DNA of 64,000 bases from Candidatus Latescibacterota bacterium (GTDB taxonomy: Bacteria > Latescibacterota > UBA2968), in the NCBI GenBank assembly GCA_022824945.1, contig JAJDYX010000005.1:124001-188000 (forward strand), read 5' to 3'. This document shows, piece by piece, positions 27,574 through 38,325 of this stretch. Made by a program: the position numbers and the translations under genes. Under the pieces are notes generated by a model that saw only the letters and a program-made list of their open reading frames with translations, had not been told where the DNA came from and did no database searches. Positions within the stretch are counted from its first letter, which is position 1. The number at the start of each line of letters is the position of its first letter.

Positions 27574-29091
27574 ATGGCGACGAATTTACAGATTCGCCCC
27601 GACGAAATTTCGGCACTGCTCAAACAGCAGATCCTGGATTCCAGGATTGACATAGACGTCTATGAAAGCGGCACTGTACAGCAGGTAGGCGATGGCGTGG
27701 CCCGTGTGCAGGGGCTGGGCAACGTGCAGACCAGTGAACTGGTCGAATTTCCCAACGGCATTATGGGGATGGCTCTCAACCTCGAAGAAGACAACGTGGG
27801 CTGTGTATTATTTGGCGATGACACACTGATCCGCGAAGGCGACGAGGCCAAACGCACCGGACGCATTGCCGAAGTGCCCGTGGGCGAAGCCCTCCTCGGT
27901 CGCGTGGTAAATCCACTCGGCATGCCGATTGATGGCAAAGGCCCAATCAACGCAGAAGCGACACTTCCCATTGAACGCAAGGCACCGGGTGTCATTGATC
28001 GGCAACCCGTAACCGAAGCTCTGATGACCGGATTAAAAGTAATCGACTCAACCGTCCCAATCGGGCGGGGACAGCGCGAATTGATCATCGGCGACCGGCA
28101 AACGGGCAAGACAGCGATTGGCGTCGATACCATCATCAACCAGAAAGACAGCGATGTAAAGTGCATCTATGTCGCCATTGGGCAAAAAGCTTCGACAGTT
28201 GCCAAAGTAGTGGCCGAACTGGAGGCCAATGGCGCAATGGAATACACCATTGTCGTATCGGCTACAGCCAGTGAACCCGCCCCGCTTCAATTCCTATCAC
28301 CCTATTCGGGCTGCTCAATGGGCGAGTATTTCCGCGACAAGGGAGAGCATGCGCTGATCATTTACGACGACTTGTCCAAACAGGCGTGGGCTTATCGCGA
28401 AATGTCCCTGGTATTGCGCCGCCCACCGGGCCGCGAAGCCTATCCCGGCGACGTATTCTATTTGCACTCGCGCCTGCTCGAGCGCGCTGCCAAAATGAGT
28501 GACGAACAGGGCGCGGGTTCGCTCACCGCATTGCCCGTCATTGAAATCCTGGAAGGCGATGTATCGACCTTTGTCCCCACCAATGTAATATCGATCACCG
28601 ATGGGCAGATCCTGCTCAAACCCGAATTGTTCTACGCGGGTATCCGTCCCGCCATGGACGTGGGCGCGTCCGTATCGCGCGTGGGCAGTTCGGCGCAAAC
28701 GAGCGCGATGAAAGCCGTTGCCAGAACCATCAAAGCCGATATCTCGCGCTACAACGAAGTCAAAGCCTTTGCGATGTTTGGCACAGAAGGCCTGGATGCC
28801 TCAACTCAAAATTTGCTGAATCACGGCGAAAAACTAATCGAAATCCTCAAGCAAGATCAGTATTCCCCGATGTCGCTGGAAGAACTCACCGTGGCACTCT
28901 TTGCCGCCAACCTGGCCGACGATCTGCCCACTGAAGACGTGCGGCGCTTCGAACGAGAATTGCTGGCACACATAGGCCACAGTGAGTTGATGGAAGAAAT
29001 CCGCGAAAGCGAAGACTTGAGCGACGAAAATGCCGAAAAGCTCACAGAAATAATTGAAAACTTCAAACGCGGCTTCCGCGTTTCGGTATAA
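27574..29091 (+). CDS. atpA: ATP synthase F1 subunit alpha
   Basis: ATG 27574 (after AAGGTAGGCAG) gives a 505-residue protein starting [13 protein letters not shown], as in other alpha subunits; the longer open frame upstream has no family support. Walker A-like [11 protein letters not shown] lies near residue 170. [10 protein letters not shown] and ALSxR-type [14 protein letters not shown] regions are conserved. It is the non-catalytic nucleotide-binding subunit of the F1 hexamer. Confidence 0.97.
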   Translation: MATNLQIRPDEISALLKQQILDSRIDIDVYESGTVQQVGDGVARVQGLGNVQTSELVEFPNGIMGMALNLEEDNVGCVLFGDDTLIREGDEAKRTGRIAEVPVGEALLGRVVNPLGMPIDGKGPINAEATLPIERKAPGVIDRQPVTEALMTGLKVIDSTVPIGRGQRELIIGDRQTGKTAIGVDTIINQKDSDVKCIYVAIGQKASTVAKVVAELEANGAMEYTIVVSATASEPAPLQFLSPYSGCSMGEYFRDKGEHALIIYDDLSKQAWAYREMSLVLRRPPGREAYPGDVFYLHSRLLERAAKMSDEQGAGSLTALPVIEILEGDVSTFVPTNVISITDGQILLKPELFYAGIRPAMDVGASVSRVGSSAQTSAMKAVARTIKADISRYNEVKAFAMFGTEGLDASTQNLLNHGEKLIEILKQDQYSPMSLEELTVALFAANLADDLPTEDVRRFERELLAHIGHSELMEEIRESEDLSDENAEKLTEIIENFKRGFRVSV

Positions 29092-29109
29092 GAGAACAAA
29101 GGACCGGAT

Positions 29110-31346
<2,237 letters not shown>

Positions 31347-31350
31347 AAAA

Positions 31351-31755
31351 ATGGCCACTTTCCAATTAGACATCGTAACACCCGAAAAAACCGTGTACTC
31401 CGGTGAAATTGAGCATTTTCAAGCGCCGGGCGTTGACGGCAGCTTTGGCGTACTGGCTCGCCACCAACCCATGCTGGCCGCACTCGGCATTGGTCGGGTC
31501 GGCTTCCGGGAAGCAGACGGCACCGAGCGCACCCTCGCCATCAGCGGTGGCTTCGCCAATGTATCGGGGGACGGTGCAACAATCCTCGCAGAAGCCGCCG
31601 AGTTTGGCGATGAAATCGACATAGAACGCGCGCGCGCCGCGCGAGACCGCGCACAAGAGCGATTGGACAACCGCACGCCAGACGTAGATGTAGAACGCGC
31701 GCAAGCTGCACTGGGACGGGCATTTATGCGCCTGCGTGTGTCAGGCTCTGAGTAA
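31351..31755 (+). CDS. atpC: ATP synthase F1 subunit epsilon
   Basis: 134 residues beginning MATFQLDIVTPEKTVYSG. The beta-sandwich is followed by a C-terminal helical hairpin (ERARAARDRAQERL, then ERAQAALGRAFMRLRV). The start lies 4 bp after atpD with no clear Shine-Dalgarno sequence, so coupled translation is likely. It is the last gene of the operon. Confidence 0.93.
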   Translation: MATFQLDIVTPEKTVYSGEIEHFQAPGVDGSFGVLARHQPMLAALGIGRVGFREADGTERTLAISGGFANVSGDGATILAEAAEFGDEIDIERARAARDRAQERLDNRTPDVDVERAQAALGRAFMRLRVSGSE

Positions 31756-31780
31756 TATTTTTCAGAAATAGAAATGAGAA

Positions 31781-31812
31781 AGCACGCTCTGTTTAGAGCG
31801 TGCTTTTTTTTG
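31781..31812 (+). terminator. Terminator of the atp operon
   Basis: AGCACGCTCT (31781-31790) and AGAGCGTGCT (31795-31804) form a 10-bp stem with loop GTTT, followed by a run of T. A near twin lies after the next gene. Confidence 0.93.
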
Positions 31813-31873
31813 ACAGTCTTTTATTTTTGTACAAATAAAATCGATATACTCACCGCGATTGAAAGGATAAGAA

Positions 31874-32902
31874 TTGAACACGACTGATACTGCGCGACGC
31901 GTACTCGTAACAGGCGCTGCTGGATTTATTGGATTTCATCTCTCCAGACGACTACTCGAAATGGGACATTCAGTGGTCGGATTGGACAATGTGAACGACT
32001 ATTACAATACTCAACTCAAAAAAGACCGCCTATCCATTCTAAAGCGGGAAAGCGGATTCAAATTTGTTCGCATGCACCTCGAGGACGAAGAGGGAATAAC
32101 AAACCTCTTCCGCGCAGAGAACTTTTCTCATGTCATCAATCTCGCAGGTCAGACAGGCGTGCGTGACAGTCTGGAAAACCCTCTGGTTTATGTCAAAACC
32201 AATGTGGTGGGTTTTCTCAACATCCTGGAAGGATGTCGCCACAACGGTATCGAACATCTGGTCTATGCATCCTCCAGTTCTGTTTATGGCTTGAACGCCA
32301 CCACGCCTCATGGCGTCCGTCAAAACGTCGATCATCCGATCAGCCTGTACGCGGCAACAAAAAAATCAGATGAACTGATGGCGCATGTGTATAGTCTATA
32401 CGGTATTCCGACGACGGGATTGCGATTCTTCTCCGTATATGGACCCTGGGGACGTCCGGATTTTGTCGCCTACTTGTGGACCAAAGCTATCCTGGAAAAT
32501 CGACCAATCAAAGTCTATAATCACGGGAAAATACGTCGCAGCTTTACGTACGTCAGCGACATTGTCGAAGGGATAGTTCGCGTACTGTCAAATCCCGCAA
32601 AGCCAAATCCCGAATGGACGGGACAACGTCCCGAACCGGGATCGAGTTCCAGCCCTTATCGGATCTACAATATCGGCAATCCCAATGTCATAGAACTGGA
32701 GTATTTTCTTTCACTATTAGAAAATTTATTGGGCAAAAAAGCGATCCGAAAAGATTTGCCCATGCAGCCCGGGGATGTACAGGATAATGCAGCAGATGTA
32801 TCGGACCTGATGCGAGATGTCGGCTACAATCCCACAACGCCCATAGAAACAGGACTTGCAAATTTTGTCGCGTGGTACAGGGACTATCACAACGTGAAGT
32901 GA
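31874..32902 (+). CDS. NAD-dependent UDP-sugar epimerase, UDP-glucuronate 4-epimerase-like
   Basis: 342 residues, TTG start with AAAGGATAA upstream. It has Rossmann motif VTGAAGFIGFHLSRRLL, Ser in YASSSSVYG, and catalytic YAATKKS. The segment GLDNVNDYYNTQLKKDRL is characteristic of UDP-glucuronate 4-epimerases (LpsL/CapI type), as is FRFFSVYGPWGRPD-like RFFSVYGPWGRPDFV. Makes UDP-galacturonate for surface polysaccharide. It is a single-gene unit between two terminators. Confidence 0.9.
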   Translation: MNTTDTARRVLVTGAAGFIGFHLSRRLLEMGHSVVGLDNVNDYYNTQLKKDRLSILKRESGFKFVRMHLEDEEGITNLFRAENFSHVINLAGQTGVRDSLENPLVYVKTNVVGFLNILEGCRHNGIEHLVYASSSSVYGLNATTPHGVRQNVDHPISLYAATKKSDELMAHVYSLYGIPTTGLRFFSVYGPWGRPDFVAYLWTKAILENRPIKVYNHGKIRRSFTYVSDIVEGIVRVLSNPAKPNPEWTGQRPEPGSSSSPYRIYNIGNPNVIELEYFLSLLENLLGKKAIRKDLPMQPGDVQDNAADVSDLMRDVGYNPTTPIETGLANFVAWYRDYHNVK

Positions 32903-32924
32903 GTTGAAGAAACAAAAATGAAAA

Positions 32925-32955
32925 AGCACGCTCTAATCTGAGCGTGCTTTTTTTA
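32925..32955 (+). terminator. Terminator after epimerase gene
   Basis: AGCACGCTC (32925-32933) pairs with GAGCGTGCT (32940-32948), followed by TTTTTTATT. The stem sequence is the same as that of the atp operon terminator. Confidence 0.93.
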
Positions 32956-32985
32956 TTCGATCCCCCTGTGATTCAAGACGATTCG

Positions 32986-33014
32986 TTGACACCCTTTTGG
33001 ATTTGGGCTATATT
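32986..33014 (+). promoter_or_regulatory. Consensus sigma70-like promoter upstream of HNH gene pair
   Basis: TTGACA (32986-32991), a 17-bp spacer and TATATT (33009-33014) form a near-perfect promoter 48 bp upstream of ATG 33062. The whole ~42-bp block starting ATTCAAGACGA at 32971 is repeated at 33977-34018, beyond the gene pair. Confidence 0.8.
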
Positions 33015-33061
33015 GCTTGAAATGATCAAGATCACCTGAAAATTAGTCCTGGAGTTTAATA

Positions 33062-33442
33062 ATGGCAACATATACAGTTGATGAATTGGTCAAAGCGGCT
33101 GAGCAATTGCCTCAAATAGATTTAGAAAATTTGACAGCTCAGGTACTTACACTTAAGGCAAGACGCGCGGCACCAGAATTGTCGAAAAATGAAGCCGAAT
33201 TGCTCCGAAATATCAACCAGGGAATGCCCGATGAGTTACAGAATCGATATCGGGAACTTATTGCCAGCAGACGCGCAGAAACACTGACCGAATCCGAACA
33301 TGCCGAATTGCTTCACCTGACAAATCAGGTTGAAAAACATGATACCGAACGACTGAAATATCTCACCGAACTTGCACGTATTCGAAAAATTTCTCTGACA
33401 AAACTTTTGGATGAACTCGGCATTGAGCCAGCCTATACATAA
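33062..33442 (+). CDS. Hypothetical helical protein paired with HNH nuclease
   Basis: 126 residues, mostly helical and charged (LVKAAEQLPQIDLENLTAQV, ELLRNINQGMPDELQNRY, ETLTESEHAELLHLTNQVEK). No known domain recognised. CTGGAG precedes ATG 33062. It ends 3 bp before the GTG of the HNH gene, so the two are co-translated. By analogy with tightly paired nuclease genes it could regulate or neutralise the nuclease, but nothing in the sequence proves that. Confidence 0.7.
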   Translation: MATYTVDELVKAAEQLPQIDLENLTAQVLTLKARRAAPELSKNEAELLRNINQGMPDELQNRYRELIASRRAETLTESEHAELLHLTNQVEKHDTERLKYLTELARIRKISLTKLLDELGIEPAYT

Positions 33443-33445
33443 ACT

Positions 33446-33874
33446 GTGAATGCAAGACTGAAACAAGCTGTTATTCATCGTGCTCAGGGATGCTGTGAAT
33501 ACTGTCAGAGTCAGGCCCGTTTTGCAACCCATCCATTCTCTATTGAGCATATTTATCCACTTAGCCGAGGTGGCGAAGATACGCTCAATAACTTGGCTTT
33601 GGCTTGCCAGGGATGTAACAACTACAAATACACCAAAGTCGAGGCACCTGATCCCGTCAATGGCCAGCCCGTTCCACTCTTTCATCCAAGACAGCAATAT
33701 TGGATAGACCATTTCAGATGGGCGGATGGCTTCACCCATATTGTTGGAATTACGCCAACAGGTCGTGCAACCGTAGAGGCTTTACAACTGAACCGTAGAA
33801 GTCTGGTGAACTTGCGCCGAATCCTATTTGCCGCAGGTGTACATCCCCCATCAAATTCTAACCACAATGAGTAA
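33446..33874 (+). CDS. HNH endonuclease
   Basis: 142 residues starting at GTG 33446. The HNH motif runs CCEYCQSQ, then FSIEHIYPLSRGGEDTLNNL (H, N) and ACQGCNNYK. The two CxxC pairs bind zinc and the His/Asn residues form the beta-beta-alpha-metal site. The N-terminus RLKQAVIHRAQG is usual for standalone HNH proteins. Probably a DNA nuclease; role in defence or element mobility is undetermined. A terminator follows. Confidence 0.88.
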   Translation: MNARLKQAVIHRAQGCCEYCQSQARFATHPFSIEHIYPLSRGGEDTLNNLALACQGCNNYKYTKVEAPDPVNGQPVPLFHPRQQYWIDHFRWADGFTHIVGITPTGRATVEALQLNRRSLVNLRRILFAAGVHPPSNSNHNE

Positions 33875-33910
33875 ATCTCCATAACTCCAAAGATTTGAAC
33901 CAAAATGAAA

Positions 33911-33943
33911 AGAGCGAGTCTTTTTTGGCTCGCTCTCTTTTTA
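33911..33943 (+). terminator. Terminator after HNH pair
   Basis: AGAGCGAG (33911-33918) pairs with CTCGCTCT (33929-33936), followed by CTTTTTATT. Like the two terminators upstream it is preceded by AAAATGAAAA. Confidence 0.85.
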
Positions 33944-33976
33944 TTAAAATACTCCGTCGTGCTGCGCGGGGCATAA

Positions 33977-34019
33977 TTCAAGACGACTCATTGACACCCT
34001 TTTGGATTTGGGCTATATG
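33977..34019 (+). repeat. Second copy of the promoter-bearing repeat
   Basis: ATTCAAGACGACTCATTGAC and the following bases duplicate 32971-33012 with about three mismatches. It retains TTGACA (33991-33996), a 17-bp spacer and TATATG (34014-34019). It points toward the 3' end of a minus-strand gene, so it has no obvious gene to serve. Confidence 0.8.
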
Positions 34020-34034
34020 GATATCTTTTTGCAG

Positions 34035-34535
34035 CTACTGAGTCTTTATTGGCAAGATAAGTTGCATCCTGAATATGGTGCTTTTGTCTTCGACGCTAAG
34101 ATCAGTGCGAATTTTGGGATTGTCTTTATTTCTGATTGATATATTGCAAGGAGCTGTAAATATCACCTGTCGGTGGGCTTGTTGGTTGATCTCAACGAGA
34201 CCGGGAAAAATATTAATCACTGCGCGTTGATTAATCTCGCGAACACGGTCAAAGGAACCGTACTCGCTTATGACGCCCTCAGCCAGGCCACCCACTCGCC
34301 TACAGGTCTCGACAGCGGCTTTTACAGAGGAATATTGCTGATTAACAGTAAATTTGACAAACTTTTGATCATCTTCAAACCTTGCAAGAGCGTCCAAACC
34401 CCACAACTTCCCCTTATAGCTCCCCTTATCTGGTCCCACTTCTACTTTTTTCCAGGTTTCTTCTGCTCGGATGGATGACGTATGCGACGTCATCCAAAAG
34501 AAACATAGTGTTGCTAAAATCACATTGGCTCTCAT
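34035..34535 (-). CDS. Secreted hypothetical protein
   Basis: ATG 34535 (GAGGGTG 5 bases upstream) gives 166 residues with a signal peptide (MRANVILATLCFFWMTSHTS, cleavage near SIRAEE). The mature part (WKKVEVGPDKGSYKGKLWG, FVKFTVNQQYSSVKAAVET) shows no domain I recognise. It lies 13 bp downstream of nadE on the same strand and is probably co-transcribed. The same frame stays open upstream into nadE, but that extension is just an overlapping frame. Confidence 0.65.
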   Translation of the reverse strand: MRANVILATLCFFWMTSHTSSIRAEETWKKVEVGPDKGSYKGKLWGLDALARFEDDQKFVKFTVNQQYSSVKAAVETCRRVGGLAEGVISEYGSFDRVREINQRAVINIFPGLVEINQQAHRQVIFTAPCNISIRNKDNPKIRTDLSVEDKSTIFRMQLILPIKTQ

Positions 34536-34548
34536 AGCACCCTCGTAC

Positions 34549-36276
34549 CTAATATTCCCTGCACCGATTCGTAATGGGCAATCGCCTATCGCGTCCGAAA
34601 GCGCGGGGCGTGATCTTGATGCCCGGAGGCGCCTGGCGGCGTTTGTACTCGTTGATATCCACCGTGCGGATAACCCGCGTGACGAGTTCTTCATCATAGC
34701 CCAGCGCAATAATATCTTGCAAACTGGCATCGTCCTCCACATACGCTTTGAGAATCGGATCCAGCACGGAATAAGGAGGCAAACTATCCGTATCTTTCTG
34801 GTTATCACGCAATTCCGCCGTAGGCGGTCGCTCGATAATCGAAACGGGAATAACGGGATGATCCGACAGACCATTGCGATAATGCGCCAGATCGTAAACA
34901 AGCGTCTTGTAAATATCTTTAATAACCGCAAACCCACCCGCCATATCCCCGTAAAGCGTGGCATAGCCCATACTCAACTCGCTCTTATTCCCCGGCGCCA
35001 GCACGAGCGCCCGGAACTTATTGGCAAGCGCCATCAGCAAAGTACCCCGAATGCGAGGCTGGATATTCTCCTCCGCAGTATCAGAAGGCAAATCGCCAAA
35101 CTCATCGGCAAGAAGACCGAGATACTGGTCGAACAACTTTTGAATCGGCAGCGTCAGAATGCGAATATCGAGATTGCCCGCCATCTGCAAGGCATCGTTA
35201 AATGTACCCTCTGAAGAGAACTGAGTAGGCATCGTCACACACACCACATTCTCTCTCCCCAGCGCATCGTGTGCAACAGCCGTAACAAGTGCCGAATCAA
35301 TCCCGCCGGACAACCCGATAAAAACCTTCTCAAACCCATTCTTCACAACATAATCGCGCGTACCCAGAACAAGCGCATCGTAAATATTCTCGAGACGCTC
35401 ATCTGGACGCGGAAAATCTGGTCTCTCAGACGGAGAAAGACATACAGATTTGGGTTGCAGATCGGGCAAATCAATAGCGACAGGAGCAGAAACATCGCGC
35501 TTCTCCTTGCGCCGACGCGAATCGTGCAGGCGATTGCGAAAAACAGCTTCAACATCAACATCCGCCACCAGCAGGTCTTCCTCAAACCGGGGAGACCGCG
35601 CAATAATGCGCCCTTCTTGATCGACAATCAGACTGCCCCCATCAAAAATCAACTCATCCTGTCCACCAACCAGATTGCAAAAAGCCAGCACCGCACTATT
35701 ATCCGTCGCGCGCGTAGCAATCATCTGCTCGCGCAACAACTCTTTGCCATCGTGGAAAGGGGAGGAAGAAATATTGATCAGCACCTCGGCATCGCCAGCA
35801 AGTGCTTGCTCCCGGGCGGGACCGCCGGGATACCAGATATCTTCGCAGATCGTAACCCCAAAAGTGATACCATTGAGGCGGTACACCCCTGCGGTCTTGC
35901 CAGATTGGAAATAGCGGTCTTCGTCAAAGACGCCGTAATTGGGCAAATAGGTCTTGTGATAAACATCGATCAAGCGTCCGTCGCAAGCAATAGCTGCGGC
36001 ATTGTAGATATCGTCGTGACGATCCACAAATCCAAAAACCGCAGCAACACCCTGCGTCGCCCGAACGAGTTCGTTTAGCACATCGAGATTAGACTGGATA
36101 AACCGGGGCTTAAAAAGCAAATCTTCGGGCGGATAGCCCGGGATCGCGAGTTCGGGAAAAACGACAATATGCACCCCCAAATCGCGTGCCCTGTGAATAT
36201 GGTCGAGAATTTTATCACGGTTGCCCGCAAGATCACCAACGGTGACATTAATTTGCGATAGGGCAAGGCGAATCAC
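34549..36276 (-). CDS. nadE: Glutamine-dependent NAD+ synthetase
   Basis: 575 residues in two domains. The N-terminal nitrilase-type glutaminase has the triad in VFPELAIPGYPPED (Glu), HKTYLPNYGVFDE (Lys) and GVTICEDIWY (Cys). The C-terminal ATP-pyrophosphatase domain has IGLSGGIDSALV (P-loop) and LAPGNKSELSMGYATLYGD. It makes NAD+ from deamido-NAD+, ATP and glutamine. The start ATG 36276 lies 12 bp after ppiD, forming a tight operon ppiD-nadE-secreted protein. Confidence 0.97.
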   Translation of the reverse strand: MIRLALSQINVTVGDLAGNRDKILDHIHRARDLGVHIVVFPELAIPGYPPEDLLFKPRFIQSNLDVLNELVRATQGVAAVFGFVDRHDDIYNAAAIACDGRLIDVYHKTYLPNYGVFDEDRYFQSGKTAGVYRLNGITFGVTICEDIWYPGGPAREQALAGDAEVLINISSSPFHDGKELLREQMIATRATDNSAVLAFCNLVGGQDELIFDGGSLIVDQEGRIIARSPRFEEDLLVADVDVEAVFRNRLHDSRRRKEKRDVSAPVAIDLPDLQPKSVCLSPSERPDFPRPDERLENIYDALVLGTRDYVVKNGFEKVFIGLSGGIDSALVTAVAHDALGRENVVCVTMPTQFSSEGTFNDALQMAGNLDIRILTLPIQKLFDQYLGLLADEFGDLPSDTAEENIQPRIRGTLLMALANKFRALVLAPGNKSELSMGYATLYGDMAGGFAVIKDIYKTLVYDLAHYRNGLSDHPVIPVSIIERPPTAELRDNQKDTDSLPPYSVLDPILKAYVEDDASLQDIIALGYDEELVTRVIRTVDINEYKRRQAPPGIKITPRAFGRDRRLPITNRCREY

Positions 36277-36288
36277 GTGTCCGGTCCT

Positions 36289-38112
36289 CTAATAATCGGA
36301 GTAGAAGAAGTGACGATAATCGACAATATCGGCATTCTCTCGCAAATCGGCAAACCAGACAGTGAAAACCTCCTGGCGTTTTTGCGAAAGTACCTGCTGC
36401 AATAACGTCCCTTTTGCCGACTCTAAACCCGTCTCATCAACAGATTGTTTTTCATCTACGCGCAAAATATAAGCCCCGTGGTCAGTTTTGACGATCTCAC
36501 TCGTCTGCCCCGTTGACAAACGAAATGCCGCGCCCACAAAAGCATTGCGACTGCCCACATTGGGAACAAAGCCCGTGCGCGCAAAAGGCTGCGGTGTCTG
36601 AACCGTGAGATTGAAAAACTCGGCTGCCTCTTCGATTGATTTGCCAGTCTTGATCTGCCCCATCACCTCGGTCAACCGACCGGCTGCAACCTCGACCTTC
36701 TTTTTGGTTTTCAGACTCGTCTCAATCTGCGGTTTAACTTCGTCCAAAGGCCGGGGACCCGCCTCGCGGATCTCCCGCAAAGCGAACACGTGGATACCCT
36801 GGTCATTTTCATAAACACTGGAAACATCCCCAGGAGAACCGCGCAAGAATTTGTTCACCAGCCCCGACGTGCTATTGCCCAGAAGAGGGAAAAAGCTGCC
36901 AGCGGTAATAAACTCCGAGTCCTGACTTTGCAAATCCCTCTGGGTGACAGCCGAGTCAAACCCGACATCCTCGGCTATTTCTGCAAACTCTTCGGCAAGC
37001 ACGCGCAAACTGTCGAGCGTATCGCGCCCGGGGCGCACCTCAATGAGAATATGCCGCGCGTGAACCTCGAGACTATCCGCCGCGCCCCTCGTCTCCTCCA
37101 CCTTAATAACATGCCAACCAAACTGAGTTCTAACGGGATCGGATATTTCCCCCGCTTTGAGCGCGAAAGCCGCATCTTCAAAAGTCTTGACCATGCGTCC
37201 CCTCCCAAAGAAACCGAGATCGCCACCGCGCGGGCCACTTGGCCCATCGGAATACGCCCTGGCGAGTTCGGCAAAATCATCACCGGCTTTGGCTTCGGCG
37301 AAAACCCGATCAATTTCGGCTTTGGCTTCGGCTTCATCGCGTGCGGTCGCTGCTTTCGGCAACGAAACAAAAGCGACGCGCACGGCGGCATCTTCCTGAT
37401 ATTCGTCCCGATGGCCTTCGTAATAAGTTTGAATCTCAGTATCGGCGATCAGCGCGAGCGAGTCGGGAATGGCGTTGGCATCAAACCCGATATAAGATAC
37501 GCGCACTTTTTCGTTCTGTTCGATATACGCTTTCTCAATCTCCGCATCGGAGACTTTCACTGAACCGACAATAAGGGTCTCGAGCTTTTGCGAAAGCAAC
37601 TGGCTTCGCGCATTCTCTTCGGCAAACAGAACAAACTGCTTCATTCGAGGATCGCTGTACGTGCTGGGATCGTCGAGAAATTGGTTGTATTTAGCGGGAT
37701 CAAAAGTGCCGTCCGTCTGGAAAAATTCTTGTTGTTGTATCCATTCGGCGGGTTGCGTGCGATTGATATGATCGACCTCAGCATCGGTAACGGCAATGCC
37801 GTATTTCTCAATTTGTTGTCCAAACAGGGTTTGCGTAACCACGCGCTCCCAGGTCTGAGAAATAATCTGGCTCACGTCTGGATCTTCATTACCACGCGCC
37901 CTGGCCTGTTGAAGGTCATTTTGGACTTCGGCTTCAAATTGCTTCACAGAAATGTCCTGACCATTTACAGAACCGACATTGTCACCAATAGCGGCAAAAC
38001 CCCGACTGCTAAAATCAGCACCCCATTCAAACACCATAAGGCCGACAAAAGCAACCGCAACAATAATCATCATCGCCTTGATAAAAGTAGCACTACGCAT
38101 TTGAGCGAGCAT
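36289..38112 (-). CDS. PpiD-like periplasmic peptidyl-prolyl isomerase/foldase (SurA_N + PPIC)
   Basis: ATG 38112 is preceded by GGAGGAG (8 bases), giving 607 residues; a longer frame from 38223 has no such site. The N-terminal membrane anchor is [40 protein letters not shown] is a SurA_N_3-type chaperone start. A parvulin (PPIC) domain covers roughly residues 230-350, with [20 protein letters not shown] and [10 protein letters not shown]; a second, divergent PPIC-like region includes [10 protein letters not shown] and [11 protein letters not shown]. Catalyses prolyl isomerisation and holds outer-membrane proteins in the periplasm. Confidence 0.92.
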   Translation of the reverse strand: MLAQMRSATFIKAMMIIVAVAFVGLMVFEWGADFSSRGFAAIGDNVGSVNGQDISVKQFEAEVQNDLQQARARGNEDPDVSQIISQTWERVVTQTLFGQQIEKYGIAVTDAEVDHINRTQPAEWIQQQEFFQTDGTFDPAKYNQFLDDPSTYSDPRMKQFVLFAEENARSQLLSQKLETLIVGSVKVSDAEIEKAYIEQNEKVRVSYIGFDANAIPDSLALIADTEIQTYYEGHRDEYQEDAAVRVAFVSLPKAATARDEAEAKAEIDRVFAEAKAGDDFAELARAYSDGPSGPRGGDLGFFGRGRMVKTFEDAAFALKAGEISDPVRTQFGWHVIKVEETRGAADSLEVHARHILIEVRPGRDTLDSLRVLAEEFAEIAEDVGFDSAVTQRDLQSQDSEFITAGSFFPLLGNSTSGLVNKFLRGSPGDVSSVYENDQGIHVFALREIREAGPRPLDEVKPQIETSLKTKKKVEVAAGRLTEVMGQIKTGKSIEEAAEFFNLTVQTPQPFARTGFVPNVGSRNAFVGAAFRLSTGQTSEIVKTDHGAYILRVDEKQSVDETGLESAKGTLLQQVLSQKRQEVFTVWFADLRENADIVDYRHFFYSDY

Positions 38113-38129
38113 TGGGACTTCTCCTCCAG

Positions 38130-38170
38130 ATAGGATCAGGATAAACAAGATTAACAGGATTGTACAGGAT
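38130..38170. repeat. Dispersed-type AACAGGAT repeat in divergent intergenic region
   Basis: GGATCAGGATAAACAAGATT AACAGGATTGTACAGGATG has the iterated (A)CAGGATnnA pattern of common environmental intergenic repeats. It lies between the divergent ppiD and M23 genes. An isolated cognate (GATCGGGATGATCAGGATAT) occurs near 41033. Confidence 0.5.
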
Positions 38171-38257
38171 GCCACCCACCCACACCAGTTTTGTAATCTA
38201 CTTGTTGAACTTTGTACTGGCAAGATTTTTTTCTACAAATGCAAGCAATTCAGCTTC

Positions 38258-38286
38258 TTGACGAGGATGGGCAAAAGCCCTATACT
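38258..38286 (+). promoter_or_regulatory. Sigma70-like promoter of the M23-rhomboid operon
   Basis: TTGACG (38258-38263), a 17-bp spacer and TATACT (38281-38286) lie 39 bp upstream of ATG 38326. The leader between contains two CTAATTC heptads. Confidence 0.7.
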
Positions 38287-38325
38287 CAATGCGACAAAAA
38301 TTAAAACCTAATTCCTAATTCCCAC

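Noticed and set aside
34535..34964. N-terminal extension of the secreted protein gene into nadE
   Set aside because: The in-frame Met at 34964 would place ~143 Arg-rich residues before a clear signal peptide; ATG 34535 has its own GAGGGTG site.
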